DNA of 64,000 bases from positions 8,419,296 to 8,483,295 of the forward strand of contig NC_064035.1 in NCBI RefSeq assembly GCF_932526225.1, given 5' to 3'. Both the position numbers and the translations under genes were made by a program. Positions 31,798 to 45,800 of this stretch are shown here, one piece after another (the first letter of the stretch is position 1; each line of letters begins with the position of its first letter). Below the pieces are notes generated by a model. The model saw nothing but the letters and a program-made list of their open reading frames with translations. It did no database searches and was not told where the DNA came from. Origin of the DNA: Nematostella vectensis. Taxonomy: Eukaryota; Cnidaria; Anthozoa; Actiniaria; Edwardsiidae.

Positions 31798-34700
31798 TCA
31801 CTTACGTGGGGAGTAAGATCGTGATCGTGATCTGTAGTAACTGCTACTGCCCCGATAGTAGTCATCTCTGTAATAGTCCCTATCCCGTCCACCACGATAG
31901 TCATAGTCCCGGCGGTCATCATAGTCATCATAGCGTCTCCCCCCTCCACGACGGCCACTATCGCGATGTCTAGACAATAAAAGATAATCCATTAGGCGAA
32001 AGTTTTCAAAGACCGCAAAGCATTAAATTAGTAATAAACTAGTGTCTTATTTCAGCTAAGTTAAAACTGCAGTACGATGGTTCTCAAATATTCTCTTTTA
32101 GAACTGAAACTGCGATAAAAGTTGCTGTGTACCAAAACAGCTAAGAATCCTGGCTAAATATTGATGATGCATAGCAAAAACACAGGGTAATAACTTGCGA
32201 GTATGTCATATATGTTGTAGTACAGTATTTTTGTTTGTAGTTCTGTAGAATGGAGTCATTGGGGTATAACTTACTGCGATGCTTTGCCCATATACACTCC
32301 AGGAGTGGGGGTATGTGCTCGTTTAGTAACAGAGTAGTCAACTCGGATGCGCCTTCCATCCAGTTCAATTCCTGTGGTTCGCTCTTTGGCCTAGGTAGAG
32401 AATAATAAGGGGCAAAACTTAATTTGGTTAAATTTAAACAGAGTACACCTCATGATAATCTCAAACTTTGCACCAGACAGTTAATGCTGTACTTATCCTC
32501 TAGCCTTTTTACAAAATATACCCCTCTTTATGAAAAATGTATACAGCTAATATGTTCCATAGTATTATAGTGACTATTGATTTTTTACTTACAACTTCTG
32601 CATCTTTGGTATCTTCATAGTACACAAATCCAAATCCACGCGAGCGACCAGTCTACAAAATTATCCAAGCGTTAACTTCCAATCTTCTTCATTCATAGCA
32701 GCATTTTAACAAGGAAATAGCCACAATCTTGTTTTGGGGTTCCATGGAACAAGTAGTTCCGTGGCTGCTGGGCGGTTTGCAGACACATTCCACCTTTTTT
32801 TTTAGATGAGTACTATTTGAAAAAATCTTAACAACTAAAGCCAAAGTGAGCATTCTTTACACTAGGTGGGAAGGAAGTTTCTGTTGATTACAGGACATGC
32901 TGTATTTGGACTTTTGATGGAAAGCCTTAAAAAAATAATGCGCTCCACCTCCCTAAAAAACATCCTATGGGCCCAGCCATAAAAACTCAAACCCTTGAGA
33001 AAGATGAAAAACAGTAAGCATACAAAGTAGAAGGTACAGCAGGTTCTAGAGTATTCAACCATAGTATCTAGAGGAATCGCGGAACAATCGCCCCAAAGTA
33101 CTGTCGACCCATTATAGTTAAGTACTAACCCCACTCAGAGAACGATCACCCTACATTAGAAATGTTTATCTTTTGAAGCAAGAAAGTCATGCAGAAGCGA
33201 ATATTCTCCTCCACAGTAGTTAATTCACACAGTAGATCAAGCAACGGCAAATTTTTATGTTTACTTTTCGATAACAGTAAGTTATTTAGGTTAAGCAGCT
33301 GCAAATTTCAATGTTTACTTTTCAATAACAGTACATTGTATTTTGTCTTTTGAAGCAAGAAAGTCAAGCAAAGAGAAGGTTTTTGTTTGTTTGTAAAGAA
33401 CACTCTAGCAGTACAGTATACTGCTGTTATCAGACATTTCGCAGTAAATAACACGAATAAACATCGTAGAGAAATAATAATTACACCAAAAGAGAACTGA
33501 AATGATGTTCTATCTTTATTAGGGGTTTACACAGTATGGTCTCTTGATTTGGATACAAGCCCTTAACGACACAATTTAGACAAAGCAACCATAAGACTCT
33601 TGTTTGTTTGTAAAGAATGCGGTAGCAGAATACCGCTGTTATCAGGCAGACTTTCGGCAGTAAATAACACAAGAAAAATTAAAGAGAAATAATTATGCTA
33701 AAAGGGAGCTGAAATGGCGTTCTTTATAGATTAGAGTTTTATTCCTTTTTTGTTTCTAGGTTAGAAGGTATTTCTTCATAACGACTTCAAAGTCCATAAA
33801 AAGTCTATTTCGGTCATTAAACGAAATAAATATCGACTTTGAAAGGTACCTTTGAAAAAACTGGAATTAACTATATAATGGTCTCTACCATCTCTACGTT
33901 TGTGGTATTATCAGAACCATGCGGTCGTTCTCAATGTGATCAGGGCAACGGTACCTTGGGGCGACCGTTCCTTATACCATCTAGAGAAGAACAAATTATT
34001 CGAGTAAGCACAATTTAGAGCAATCCACTGTACTCTTATTTTTCCTACCTGGTGGTCATAGACAATTTGAATGGCTTCTACTGGCCCATATTTTTCAAAT
34101 ACTGGTCGCAAATCTCTCTCAGTGGTGTAGAGACTTAGTCCAAACACCCCCAGACACCTACTGGGTGAAGGGTTGTCCTGCAAGAGAAGCCAATGGTTAT
34201 GAGTACATACATAACAAAAACAAACACTGGACGAGAGCACTACTGAAATACTACAACTTTCCATGGAACGTAATTAATTAAGTAAAGCAGTTACTTTAGT
34301 AGATAAACAAATTAAAGCAACCTTTCTGCCAATGGTTTTTAGATCTGAAAAGAATAACTTTAGCTGATCTTATGATTTTGTAAAACAAGCATGGGGTATG
34401 CTTTTAGTAGGATTTTCTTAAAATTTAGTAATCTTTATAGAAAATTGTTCTTATAAAGAAAATGTTTGGCTAGAAGGTATGTGAACAAGTAGTTGGATTT
34501 CATTAGCAGCAACCAAAATTCAATGTTGCTTATACTGAACTAGCTGCCATGTTACACGACCCCTACCCTCTCTGACGACACCAAGGACATTCGGTTGGCC
34601 CTTGGCTGTGACTGTGATTCCTTAGGTAAATGAAATCAAAACAATATTTATTGCAATTCAAATAAAATCCAGGCAATATGTACAAAATATGTTTGCCTGG

Positions 34701-37700
34701 ATTAGGTTATGCCACATTTCCTTTATTGGCCAATAACTTGATCATTTTGGAAGGCAAATATAACTGTGCCATGACTGTCATACACTTTGTGGTCCAGAAG
34801 ATGATACTTACCCTATTTCCTTGGTGTCTTTTTCTGTTAGAGAGTGGCGAGTGAGATGAATCTCTCCCCCTACAAAGATAAGGAGAACAAATATGAGAAT
34901 CACAGTAAAGGCCATTGGGATCTGTCTATAAAACTACTATATGCACTGTAACCAAGATATAATTTATCTTGAGTTGAAATCTGAAACTTGAAATATCAAA
35001 ACAACACAAACCTTCGTCCTCTGTTGTAGGGACTTGGTGAGCGAGACCTGATCATATGAAAACAAGCATGAGCACACTTTATACTTCAAAAATTGAAAAA
35101 CAATTCTTCCTAAGATGCGTATGAGCACACACATGCCAAAACATGCAGCCATTTCTACAACAAACAAAAGTGTACAAACCTTCTGCCCTTGTAGTATGGG
35201 TTTGGCGAGCGAGACCTCGAGTGTGACTTGTTTCTCCTGCTAGAAGACCTTGGTCTGCGCACTGGGCTGTGAGATCTGGATCGCGAATAGCTATGGGAAC
35301 GAGACCTGGACTTGGATTTTGATGAGTGGGCTGAGGATCTGGAGTGGGAGGGCGACTTGGAGCGTGACCTTGATGCAGACTGTCTAGGGCTCTCCTCCTT
35401 AATGCAGAACAAAAAATGTGATTTTATTTCCCAACTTTGACTATTTTATATGTACTTGATGATTGTGGGGAAATAAAACATAAAACGATGTGTTTGATTA
35501 TAAATATAATTCATTTAATAATATATTTATCTATAAAATTCTAAAACTATCTGTGCTCCAGTGAATATATCAAAAGAAAGAAAATAAAAGACTACATTAT
35601 ACATTGTATGTAGGTTAGGTGGAAAAAATGCATCTTAATTGCCTGTAAAAAAGGAGTTAATCATCTTATCCCAAGGATGAAGCTTGGTAAGTAGTTCCAC
35701 AGTTCTGGACCGGCATGAGAGATTGCACTGTCCCCTAGAATTTTGCAACAAGTTTTTCGAACTACCAAACACAATTGAATCCAAACTAATCATTTGATTG
35801 GGCCTAATTGCATTTTATTTCTGAACATGCTGAGTGTACTATTTTAAATAAAAGAATCCAAAAGAAGCTATCATCTGTAACTAGAAAGCAAGCTCCTCTT
35901 GTATTGTACCCTTCTGGTAAAATTAATTAAGCGGCCATCTAGTGCGGCTTTAAAAGCTGCAATGCCCTTATGCTATCTCCCAATGTCAAGCCTCAAGACT
36001 TGGTTTTCAATCTATTTCACTGTTAGTATTATCTGTATTCTTATAGAGATTCTCAATAAATCGCTACCCTTTCGCCTTGACATTCTAACAGTGCTTTTGG
36101 TTAGTAAGTGGACATTAATCATCTACATTTCCATAACAAACATAGCAGTAAACTTCATTTGTTTTTGAGATTGAAAATCAACGCGCATAGGTCAGTTTGG
36201 CTCAAACGATCAGCTGAAATCGCTTCATAACATTTGGAACAAGGCACGAACAGTGAAGGCATAATATTCACAGGAACAAATGCAAGTTATGATCTAATTA
36301 AAAGGACGAAAAATAAAATATTATCTGAACAAGATTAAATTATCGCCGATAACTGTGGCGGTTTGTTGACTTGTATGACAATAATCGAATCTTGAAGGAA
36401 GAGTTTTGTGGCTTTCTTTTTGAGATGACTGGTAAAACTTGAACCCGAATTTTTAATGCATTATTTATATTGCCGAAAATACTTTCACACGAAAGCCACA
36501 TGAAACAAGGATGTTTTAGTTGAAGCGTATGGCATTTATACGTTGTCTGTTCTCTAAGCTTGCATACGACAAAACTAATCGACTGCTTTACCAATTGCAA
36601 TGTTCTTTATAGCGAATTAAAGCTAAGATACTTTTTTGATAGATTGATCAATTGTTGACTCGCTTTCTCGGCTTGCCTGCGGCTCAAACTATAATCAACT
36701 GCTTTACCGATTGCGATGTTATTTGTCTTAAATTAAAGCTGGGATATAGACGATTCGTTTTTGAGGGGTTTGTTTGATGCGCGAGTATAAAAGCAAGAGA
36801 GAACAGTAATAGTTAGTTGCTACCTACATTAACATGCTGATGTCGTTGTTAATATTTTTTACAACAGCTTTTTCAACAAGATAAATTTATGACACTTTCT
36901 AAACACATTATCATGTCATGCAAGTGACAAGCAACAAACAAGTGTCTGACTAGCCAGAGAGACTACAGTTACTAGACTAGACGGATCTTCTAGCCGGCGG
37001 GACTTTGTATACAGTGACGAAAGGGTGTGACTTCTTGCGTCCTTAAGTCGTTGGTAAAACTCACATTGTCTGATTGTTGTGATCTTATAATTCACATTTC
37101 TCGTGTATTAGAATAATAACATACTGTTTGACTCAGAAGCTCAGAAAATTTAAGGCGGCAGCGATTGCTCGACACCCCTTCGGTACTATTTTGCTGTTTG
37201 ACAAGAATAAAGCGGCTTTACCGACGCAGAACTTTTCCTTTCGTGCATCATTAACTTCTCTCCTACATTACTCCTTACTGAAGCCAAATTAATCAATGAA
37301 TTGTATAGAACAAGGATTTTGTCATTATTTCTGTGCAATTTCATAAAAACTGCTAAGAGCAGTGATATTTGAAACAGATTTCAGTACTCTTCCGTTGTTT
37401 GACAAACTGGAAGGAGTTCAACCCACAACATTGGCTTTATCCCTTAAACACATTGTGAAGTACAAACTAACACCATCTGAGAAATATAAAGACTAAAGAT
37501 TTCTTAGCGATTTTAATTTCAGTAGCACAGAGCATGGCTAAATATAATAGTTTGACCCGGCTTTGGTAAATGTTTTTGTTGTTTGAGTAAGTTAGTACCA
37601 GTTCAACACACAACCTTTGCATTTATTCCTTCTTATGAGTACAAAAAAACTTTTCTACTTTCGCTTGGTAAAACTACTTGTGTCATGCCAAATTAGGAAT

Positions 37701-39316
37701 GAAGTTTGTAGAGATAAACTTTTATTGCCGATATAAAGTAAAGCTAAAGTTGTATCAGGCTTTTGAATAGCGGAATTCTATCACATGGAACGCCAAGCCT
37801 CAGATACTCTTAAGGGATTTTATAGAAGTTAATAAGCAAACAGGTGCATGTAGTTTGGTGCATGAGTGTATGAATCTAAATAACTCAAATTAAACGCAAA
37901 AAACGGGCAAAATTCGTGCACAAAATGTTAAGTCCCCTGCAGGCTGTACTGTAGGCTCGACAATTATGGTAGTGGTACCTATTATCGGACAGTGCCCTAT
38001 TATCGGACACTCGAAAAAAATTGTAAATATCTCAAACAATAGCAAAACACGCCGAAAAATGACCCATCGAGTCGAAAAAACAACATTCAGAAAACATGTA
38101 TTCCGAAGCTTTTTACGAGTGTTTATTGTTTCACAAAACTAGAAATAATTGTCTCTCACGCACCGCAAAATGGCGATTGAAATCCTCTCTTTGTCTTGAA
38201 TACGCGAGGACGAAAAGAAGCCGTAAAAAAGTCCAAGATTTACCGATCGTGATGAAAGTCGCTCGGCGAATCCGCCATTTTGTTGTTGATCTCCCAGGAT
38301 GCTCGGATGCCAGGATAGCTTGAATTGTTCGTACCTAACCTCGGTGCCCTATTATCGGACAGTCGAGCAATCATCGAACGATTCAACGTAAATTTGAGCA
38401 ATCGATGAGCAAACGTACATTTCACCGTGCAGTTTGTCACATGCGCGATGCATGCGTTTTGAATCGCTTGCTACGGAGAAGAAAGAGTCTCAAACTAAAA
38501 ACTATCTTGAGTTTTGCAAAGTACATATGTCAACAATTATTGTCTGCAGTATTTTAATGAAAATGGAGCATGATTTTCCCGTAATTTTTTTAGAAGAAAT
38601 CTGCTGTCCGATAATAGGGCTTCACAACACGTCTTACAAACGATTGTTTTCTCCCAAAATTAACCATCGGATTTTTGTTAAATTGTTCGAATTATTATGT
38701 TTAATAGTCAGTGATTTCTAGCTGTAAAACCTAAGACTCAATTGTGTCTTGTACTCGAGATATTTTAGCGTAAATCTAAAGTGTCCGATAATAGGTACCA
38801 TTAACTTACCTACTGTCGAATGTTTTTGCGAATAAACTTCATAAACCATCTATAACTGGCTTAAAACATTCACTTGCCTCCTCCAACAGTTAAATAAAGA
38901 ACTTGCTCCTAGTAGCTACCCCTTGTAAGTTATAATAAATAGTAAAAAACAAAACCTCTGAACTGGACTTTCCACGAACCCATGCGAATACAAATCAGAT
39001 CGAATCAACGTCAAATCAAGCGAATACAAATCTCAGTCTAGCGGCTAATATTTGGTATATAACAGCTTGTAATTCACTGCATAAATTCTTATCTTCTAAG
39101 ATAGTAATTATTCAACAGCTATCTAAGACCAGTGGCAGCTACAAATAGTTACAAGATAAAAACGTGCTGAATCTAAACGGCGGAACAAAATGGCGGATTA
39201 GGTAACCATGTTCCTAAAAGGCCCACCTCACTATGTAAGCGTTTAACGGTAATAAACCCTATTCTACAACAGCCTACCTTCTCCTCAGAGCTTCCTCTGT
39301 AGTTATTTTCGCTCAT
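31798..39316 (-). CDS. tra2: Transformer-2 type splicing regulator (RS-RRM-RS)
   Basis: Eight coding exons on the minus strand: 39316-39278, 35397-35180, 35047-35012, 34869-34812, 34177-34049, 32652-32593, 32390-32275, 31969-31798. They total 828 nt and encode 275 aa with matching phases; vertebrate TRA2 proteins are about 280 aa. The order is an N-terminal Arg-Ser domain (residues about 14-105), one RRM (about 120-200) with RNP2 LGVFGL and RNP1 RGFGFVYY, the Tra2 linker ([13 protein letters not shown]), then a Gly/Arg/Tyr/Asp-rich and RS tail ending [11 protein letters not shown]. Tra2 proteins bind GAA-rich exonic enhancers in the nucleus and promote exon inclusion. Intron 1 is 3.9 kb. The stop overlaps a GTAAGT, so a further 3' exon is possible. 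Confidence 0.95.
32275..34177 (-). CDS. tra2: tra2 exons 5-7: RNA recognition motif and linker
   Basis: Exons 34177-34049 (RNP2 [15 protein letters not shown]), 32652-32593 (RNP1 [11 protein letters not shown]) and 32390-32275 ([19 protein letters not shown]) form a complete RRM of the Tra2 class, with the conserved Thr-Pro-Thr-Pro-Gly linker after it. All three join in phase 0 or 2 as needed. This linker is what separates Tra2 from ordinary SR proteins. Confidence 0.94.
33384..33727. repeat. Duplicated ~130-bp intron segment
   Basis: The segment at about 33384-33520 (TTTGTTTGTTTGTAAAGAAC ... GAGAACTGAAATGATGTTCT) recurs at about 33600-33726 with moderate divergence. A shorter related duplication lies just before (TTTACTTTTCRATAACAGTA near 33260 and 33312). 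All are in the tra2 intron between exons 5 and 6. Confidence 0.75.
35398..39277 (-). other. tra2 intron 1
   Basis: A 3.9-kb intron. Apart from the transposon copy at 37973-38800, no feature was recognised. Vertebrate tra2 genes carry a poison exon early in the gene; no clear GAA-rich exon with splice sites was seen here. Confidence 0.5.
37973..38800. mobile_element. Non-autonomous DNA transposon, copy 1
   Basis: An 828-bp element with perfect 19-bp inverted ends (TGGTACCTATTATCGGACA). The motif CCTATTATCGGACA or its inverse also occurs several times inside. A diverged second copy of the whole element lies at 55397-56246. No transposase-like frame was found. A TA sits near both ends, compatible with a Tc1/mariner-type target, but this is not secure. 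It is in tra2 intron 1. Confidence 0.85.
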
Positions 39317-39823
39317 TTTAGCTTAAAATATAACACGCTGGCGATTTTTGGCACGTTCTGAGAGAACACAGCTTTAGAAAGGGAAGACAAGCGCCGATGC
39401 TATCCCAGAATGCTTTTAGAGTGAATACCACAGGACACCCGTGGTAAAATATTTTCACTCTCTTGCTCGCTAAAAAAATACAAAAGTAAAAACGCTGTAA
39501 AATAAGAGCCGGTAGAAAATAAAAAAATGCAACAAAAAAGGCAAGAAATCGAAATACCTACGCGTGAAAGCATAAACTTTTCCAATCTCTCGAACCGCCA
39601 TAATATAAAAAAACAGAGACATTTATTAAAATTTAAGATAAAAGATTAAAATTCACAAATCTACTTATTAAGTTTTCAGTCTTGTAAAGTTTTCAGTGTA
39701 AATAGTTCTCTAGAGCACTGAATGTGCACTCCTTGTTTTCTGTATGGTCCTCCTGTGGTTTTATTGCATTCTGGGTAGAGATTCATAGTTGTCGCCATAT
39801 TTATCAAAAAGGGCACAAAAACA
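39317..39823. promoter_or_regulatory. Head-to-head promoter region, tra2 / universal stress protein
   Basis: Only 507 bp separate the start codons of tra2 (minus) and the stress protein gene (plus), so a shared bidirectional promoter is likely. No TATA box was identified with confidence. Confidence 0.5.
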
Positions 39824-42800
39824 ATGTCTGCAGGAGAAAAAAGACGGGTTGTTATTCCAGTAGATGGGAGCCAACATAGCGAGAGAGCCTTTAACTGTAA
39901 GTGGTACATAAATCATGACATATTAAGGCTAAAATCACGTTTATATTCACAACTATATACTTACTATCGTTCGTGACTCGAGTGACTTGCTCTTCTACGT
40001 TTTCGACAATCGAGAGTAAAAATCATGTCCCTTAGCACATTTTGCATTTCCTTAACAATACGGCACGTAATTTTTTTTCCGAAGCACTGCTAACCTTTCA
40101 TGGCAATTCATTGCAGTTCGTTAGCAAAAGCGACAAATAGTGGTTTGCTTTCATTCAAACACATCTTAAAATAACAACTTATAAACAGTCTGCATCTTGT
40201 TCTGAAATTGAATCAGGATCTCGCTTAAATAATTTCCTCTCAGTTAAGGGAGTACACCTTCAGCCTGAGATTTCACCAAATTCTAAGAAAAAAAATTACT
40301 AAGAACAGCTCAGATTGTAGCAAAATTATTGTTTTGTTCGTGTGATGTGTTCTAAAATGCAGAATCAAATTGGGTTAATAATATAAACGGCCCAGGCTCA
40401 ACTGAAAATTAGACGTTTTTATAAAAAAGTGTTGTCAATCCTGTGTTTCTTCACCTTGCCCCTTAGCATTCACAGGGAGATTTTGCACACGCTTTCAACC
40501 TTAGTATTTCAAATGAGACTCCTCATAGTGACAGACTCACACTGACTCTATAACAAGTCATCGATGTCCCTGGCCTAGGATAGAAATATAATTGAAAAGA
40601 TACTCTGCTTTTGAGAAACATAAAAATTTGCATAAATATTTCCCGACACTGGCACTATCGCCAAAACATGTAACATTCTGTAATTTTAACACATTGACCC
40701 CTCAACCGGCCTGTACCGGCTTTGGAAAGTACCCACAACCCAAAAAATTCATATAAGCAAAATAAACACAACAAGATGATAATACTCAGGCATCAGTCTA
40801 AGGGATAAATGGTCTTGCAGATATGCATCCAACCAAGGTGTTGGCATCTACTCTTAAGCCAAATAATAGCACAGGTTCTTTGACAAATCTCAAATCAAAC
40901 AAGGAGAAAAAAGCAGAATCACCCCTCTCAATAAAACGCTCAAAATACCACACAAGGGAGAGAGATCAGCAAACACAGCTCAAGACACAAATAGATACCT
41001 TTATTCTGATCCTCCAGGTACATTTCCATGGCCTCAAAACACAATGTCCACTCCTTGAAGGATTGTACAACCACGAAGATGTCTTTACAAATTGCAAAGC
41101 ATTCTGGGAGATCCAGGGGAAAATTCAGGAGGGGAGGGCCAGTCAACACTCCTCTCCCCAAAGTCAGACGGTTTTTTATAAGTCTTTTCACCCCGAAGCC
41201 AAACAAATCAATTCCAGGTCATACAGACCCAGAATAGCAGTGTAAACAATTTTGGAATCAATTTGGTTTCAGAAAAGACAGCAATTAGGAGAGCTGTGGT
41301 GATTCATTAGAAAATTATTTTCTCATCCAGGCAAAGCCAAACAAGAAAAAATCATCATGAATCCACCTTTGATTGCAAATATCCATAAGCAAAGCACTCA
41401 ATTATGCCCCAAAAGACTTCATGATGTCCTGAGACACTCTCCTAATATGCTCATAGCTGTATTTTTGATGAAAAATACAAGCAACCATCAACTTGTGCTC
41501 GCTTCAGCACAATGACGAGGGATTAAAAGTGGGGACCGCAAAGCACTATTGGAAAGCTTGGATACCGCTGACTAGGTGCAGCTGTGTTTGACTTACGGGC
41601 TGTATAAAACTCAGAATAGGGGGGGAGGTATCTGTTTTCAGTCTGTTTTTTTGTAAATTCAGCTAAAAAAAAAGCCAGGAGTCAATGGGTTAACACACAC
41701 ATACTGCTGAAAATGATTGACACCTCAACTAGCATACAGGAGCATTTAAGCCTATCAGATTGGCATTTACCGAAAAAGCTTCATATGCAAAAAAAGCTTT
41801 CAACTGCCATACTAATTTATGTTGTAGTTTGTATTTTCAAGGTAGAGTTACCTAGAAACAACAGGCCTTACATTGCCATTTTTCTTGTCAGTGCTGCTAC
41901 TCTGTTTCCACAGAGGCCCACAATAGATCCTGTGTTGTTTTATCAGCCTGCTATAGAGCTGTACAGTAAAAGGACTCAAAATATTTAGTGGGTGGGGCAC
42001 AATACAAAAACATTAAGATAATAATGAGGGGTGAGGGGGGATGGGGGCACAGATATGGCCCTACTGGTCCTTTTGTTATAATTTTAAAAATTATTGGGGG
42101 GGGGATGTGTCCCCTGACTATGCCCTACCCCCTACCCCCTTCTACAGCCATAGTCTAACATTTCAACTATGAAAGCTCTACATTATATTTTTATTACAAT
42201 CAGGAATGAAACCATTCATTGAAAATGAAGCATTAACTTACACAATTTGTTAACAGCATTTTCACTTTGATTGTTATTCAGGGTATCGTCAGCATGTGCA
42301 TGAACCAGGGGATGAAGTATTGATCATACATACTCAGGAGCAGCCTACCATACCATCCTCTCCTTATGCGTGTAAGTAACCTACTGTACCATCCTATCCC
42401 TATCCCTGTAAGTAACCTACCGTACCATCCTCTCCCTATCCCTGTAAATAACCTACTGTACCATCCTCTTCCTATCCCTGTTAGTAACCTACTGTACCAT
42501 CCTCTCCCTATCCCTGTAAGTAGCCTGCTGTACCATCCTCTCCCTATCCCTGTAAGTAATCTACTGTACCATCCTCTCACTATCCCTGTAAGTAACCTAC
42601 TGTACCATCATCTCCCTATCCCTGTAAGTAACCTACTGTACCATCCTCTCCCTATCCCTGTAAATAACCTACTGTACCATCCTCTTCCTATCCCTGTTAG
42701 TAACCTACTGTACCATCCTCTCCCTATCCCTGTAAGTAGCCTGCTGTACCATCCTCTCCCTATGCCTGTAAATAACCTACTGTACCATCCTCTCCCTATC

Positions 42801-45800
42801 CCTGTAAGTAGCCTACTGTACCATCATCTCTCTATCCCTGTAAGTAACCTACTGTACCATCCTCTCCCTATCCCTGTAAGTAACCTACTGTACCATCCTC
42901 TCCCTATGCATCTAAGTAACCTACTGTACCATCCTCTCCCTATCCCTGTAAGTAACCTACTGTACCATCCTCTCCCTATCCCTGTAAGTAACCTACTGTA
43001 CCATCCTCTCCCTATCCCTGTAAGTAACCTACTGTACCACCCTCTCCCTATCCCTGTAAGTAACCTACTGTACTATCCTCTCCCTATCCCTGTTAGTAAC
43101 CTACTGTACTATCCTCACCCTATCCCTGTGAGTAACCTATCGTACCATCCTCTCCCTATCCCTGTAAGTAACCTACTGTACCATCATCTCCATATCCCTG
43201 TAAGTAACCTACCGTACCATCCTCTCCCTATCCCTGTAAGTAACCTACCGTACCATCCTCTCCCTATCCCTGTAAGTAACCTACTGTACTATCCTCATCC
43301 TATCCCTGTAAGTAACCTACTGTACCATCCTCTCCCTATCCCTGTTAGTAACCTACTGTACCATCCTCTCCCTATCCCTGTAAGTAACCTACTGTACCAT
43401 CCTCTCCCTATCCCTGTAAGTAATCTACTGTACCATCCTCTCACTATCCCTGTAAGTAACCTACTGTACCATCCTCTCCCTATGCATGTAAGTAACCTAC
43501 TGTACCACCCTCTCCCTATCCCTGTAAGTAACCTACTGTACCATCATCTCCCTATCCCTGTAAGTAACCTACCGTACCATCCTCTCCCTATCCCTGTTAG
43601 TAACCTACTGTACCATCCTCTCCCTATCCCTGTAAGTAACCTACCGTACCACCCTCTCCCTATCCCTGTAAGTAACGTACTGTACCATCATCCCCCTATC
43701 CCTGTAAGTAACCTACTGTACCATCCTCTCACTATCCCTGTAAGTAATCTACTGTACCATCCTCTCCCTATCCCTGTAAGTAACCTACTGTACCATCCTC
43801 TCCCTATCCCTGTAAGAAACCTACTGTACCATCCTCTCCCAATCCCTGTAAGTAGCCTACTGTACCATCCTCTCCCTATCCCTGTAAGTAACCTACTGTA
43901 CCATCCTCTCCCTATCCCTGTAAGTAACCTACTGTACCATCCTCTCCCTATGCATGTAAGTAATCTACTGTACCACCCTCTCCCTATCCCTGTAAGTAAC
44001 CTTCTGTACCATCCTCTCCCTATCCCTGTAAGTAACCTACTGTACCATCCTCTCCCTATGCATGTAAGTAGCCTACTGTACCATACTCTCCCTATCCCTG
44101 TAAGTAACCTACTGTACCATCCTCTCCCTATCTCTGTAAGTAACCTACTGTACCACCCTCTCCCTATGCATGTAAATAACCTACTGTACCATCCTCTCTC
44201 TATCCCTGTAAGTAACCTACTGTACCTTTCTCACCCTATGCATGTAAGTAGCCTACTATACCATCCTCTCCCTATCCCCGTGAGTAACCTATCGTACCAT
44301 CCTCTCCCTATGCATGTAAATAACCTACTGTACCATCCTCTCTCTATCCCTGTAAGTAACCTACTGTACCTTTCTCACCCTACGCATGTAAGTAACCTAC
44401 TGTACCATCCTCTCCCTATCCCTGTAAGTAACCTACTGTACCATCCTCTCCCTATCCCTGTAAGTAGCCTACTGTACCATCCTCTCCCTATCCCTGTAAG
44501 TAATCTACTGTACCATCCTCTCACTATCCCTGTAAGTAACCTACTGTACCATCCTCTCCCTATGCATGTAAGTAACCTACTGTACCACCCTCTCCCTATC
44601 CCTGTAAGTAACCTACTGTACCATCATCTCCCTATCCCTGTAAGTAACCTACCGTACCATCCTCTACTTATCCCTGTTAGTAACCTACTGTACCATCCTC
44701 TCCCTATCCCTGTAAGTAACCTACCGTACCACCCTCTCCCTATCCCTGTAAGTAACGTACTGTACCATCATCCCCCTATCCCTGTAAGTAACCTACTGTA
44801 CCATCCTCTCACTATCCCTGTAAGTAATCTACTGTACCATCCTCTCCCTATCCCTGTAAGTAACCTACTGTACCATCCTCTCCCTATCCCTGTAAGAAAC
44901 CTACTGTACCATCCTCTCCCAATCCCTGTAAGTAGCCTACTGTACCATCCTCTCCCTATCCCTGTAAGTAACCTACTGTACCATCTTCTCCCTATCCCTG
45001 TAAGTAACCTACTATACCATCCTCTCCCTATGCATGTAAGTAATCTACTGTACCACCCTCTCCCTATCCCTGTAAGTAACCTTCTGTACCATCCTCTCCC
45101 TATCCCTGTAAGTAACCTACTGTACCATCCTCTCCCTATGCATGTAAGTAGCCTACTGTACCATCCTCTCCCTATCCCTGTAAGTAACCTACTGTACCAT
45201 CCTCTCCCTATCTCTGTAAGTAACCTACTGTACCACCCTCTCCCTATGCATGTAAATAACCTACTGTACCATCCTCTCTCTATCCCTGTAAGTAACCTAC
45301 TGTACCTTTCTCACCCTTTGCATGTAAGTAGCCTACTATACCATCCTCTCCCTATCCCCGTGAGTAACCTATCGTACCATCCTCTCCCTATGCATGTAAA
45401 TAACCTACTGTACCATCCTCTCTCTATCCCTGTAAGTAACCTACTGTACCTTTCTCACCCTACGCATGTAAGTAACCTACTGTACCATCCTCTCCCTATC
45501 CCTGTAAGTAATCTACTGTACCATCCTCTCCCTATCCCTGTAAGTAACCTACTGTACCATCCTCTCCCTATCCCTGTTAGTAACATACTGTACCATCATC
45601 TCCCTATCCCTGTAAGTAACCTACCGTACCATCCTCTCCCTATCCCTGTAAGTAACCTACTGTACTATCCTCACCCTATCCCTGTAAGTAACCTACTGTA
45701 CTATCCTCACCCTATCCCTGTAAGTAACCTACTGTACTATCCTCTCCCTATCCCTGTTAGTAACCTACTGTACCATCCTCTCCCTATGCATGTAAGTAAA

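Noticed and set aside
38096-38721. Two plus-strand frames of 75 and 95 codons
   Set aside because: They lie inside transposon copy 1, are not conserved as frames in copy 2, and resemble no transposase.
40823-41245. 140-codon plus-strand frame in intron 1 of the stress protein gene
   Set aside because: It lies wholly inside the TTAA-flanked element and shows no transposase or other family features; the opposite strand is also open over much of it.
41493-41515. U6-like GTGCTCGCTTCAGCA
   Set aside because: Only the first ~15 bases resemble U6 snRNA; the conserved central ACAGAGA region is absent.
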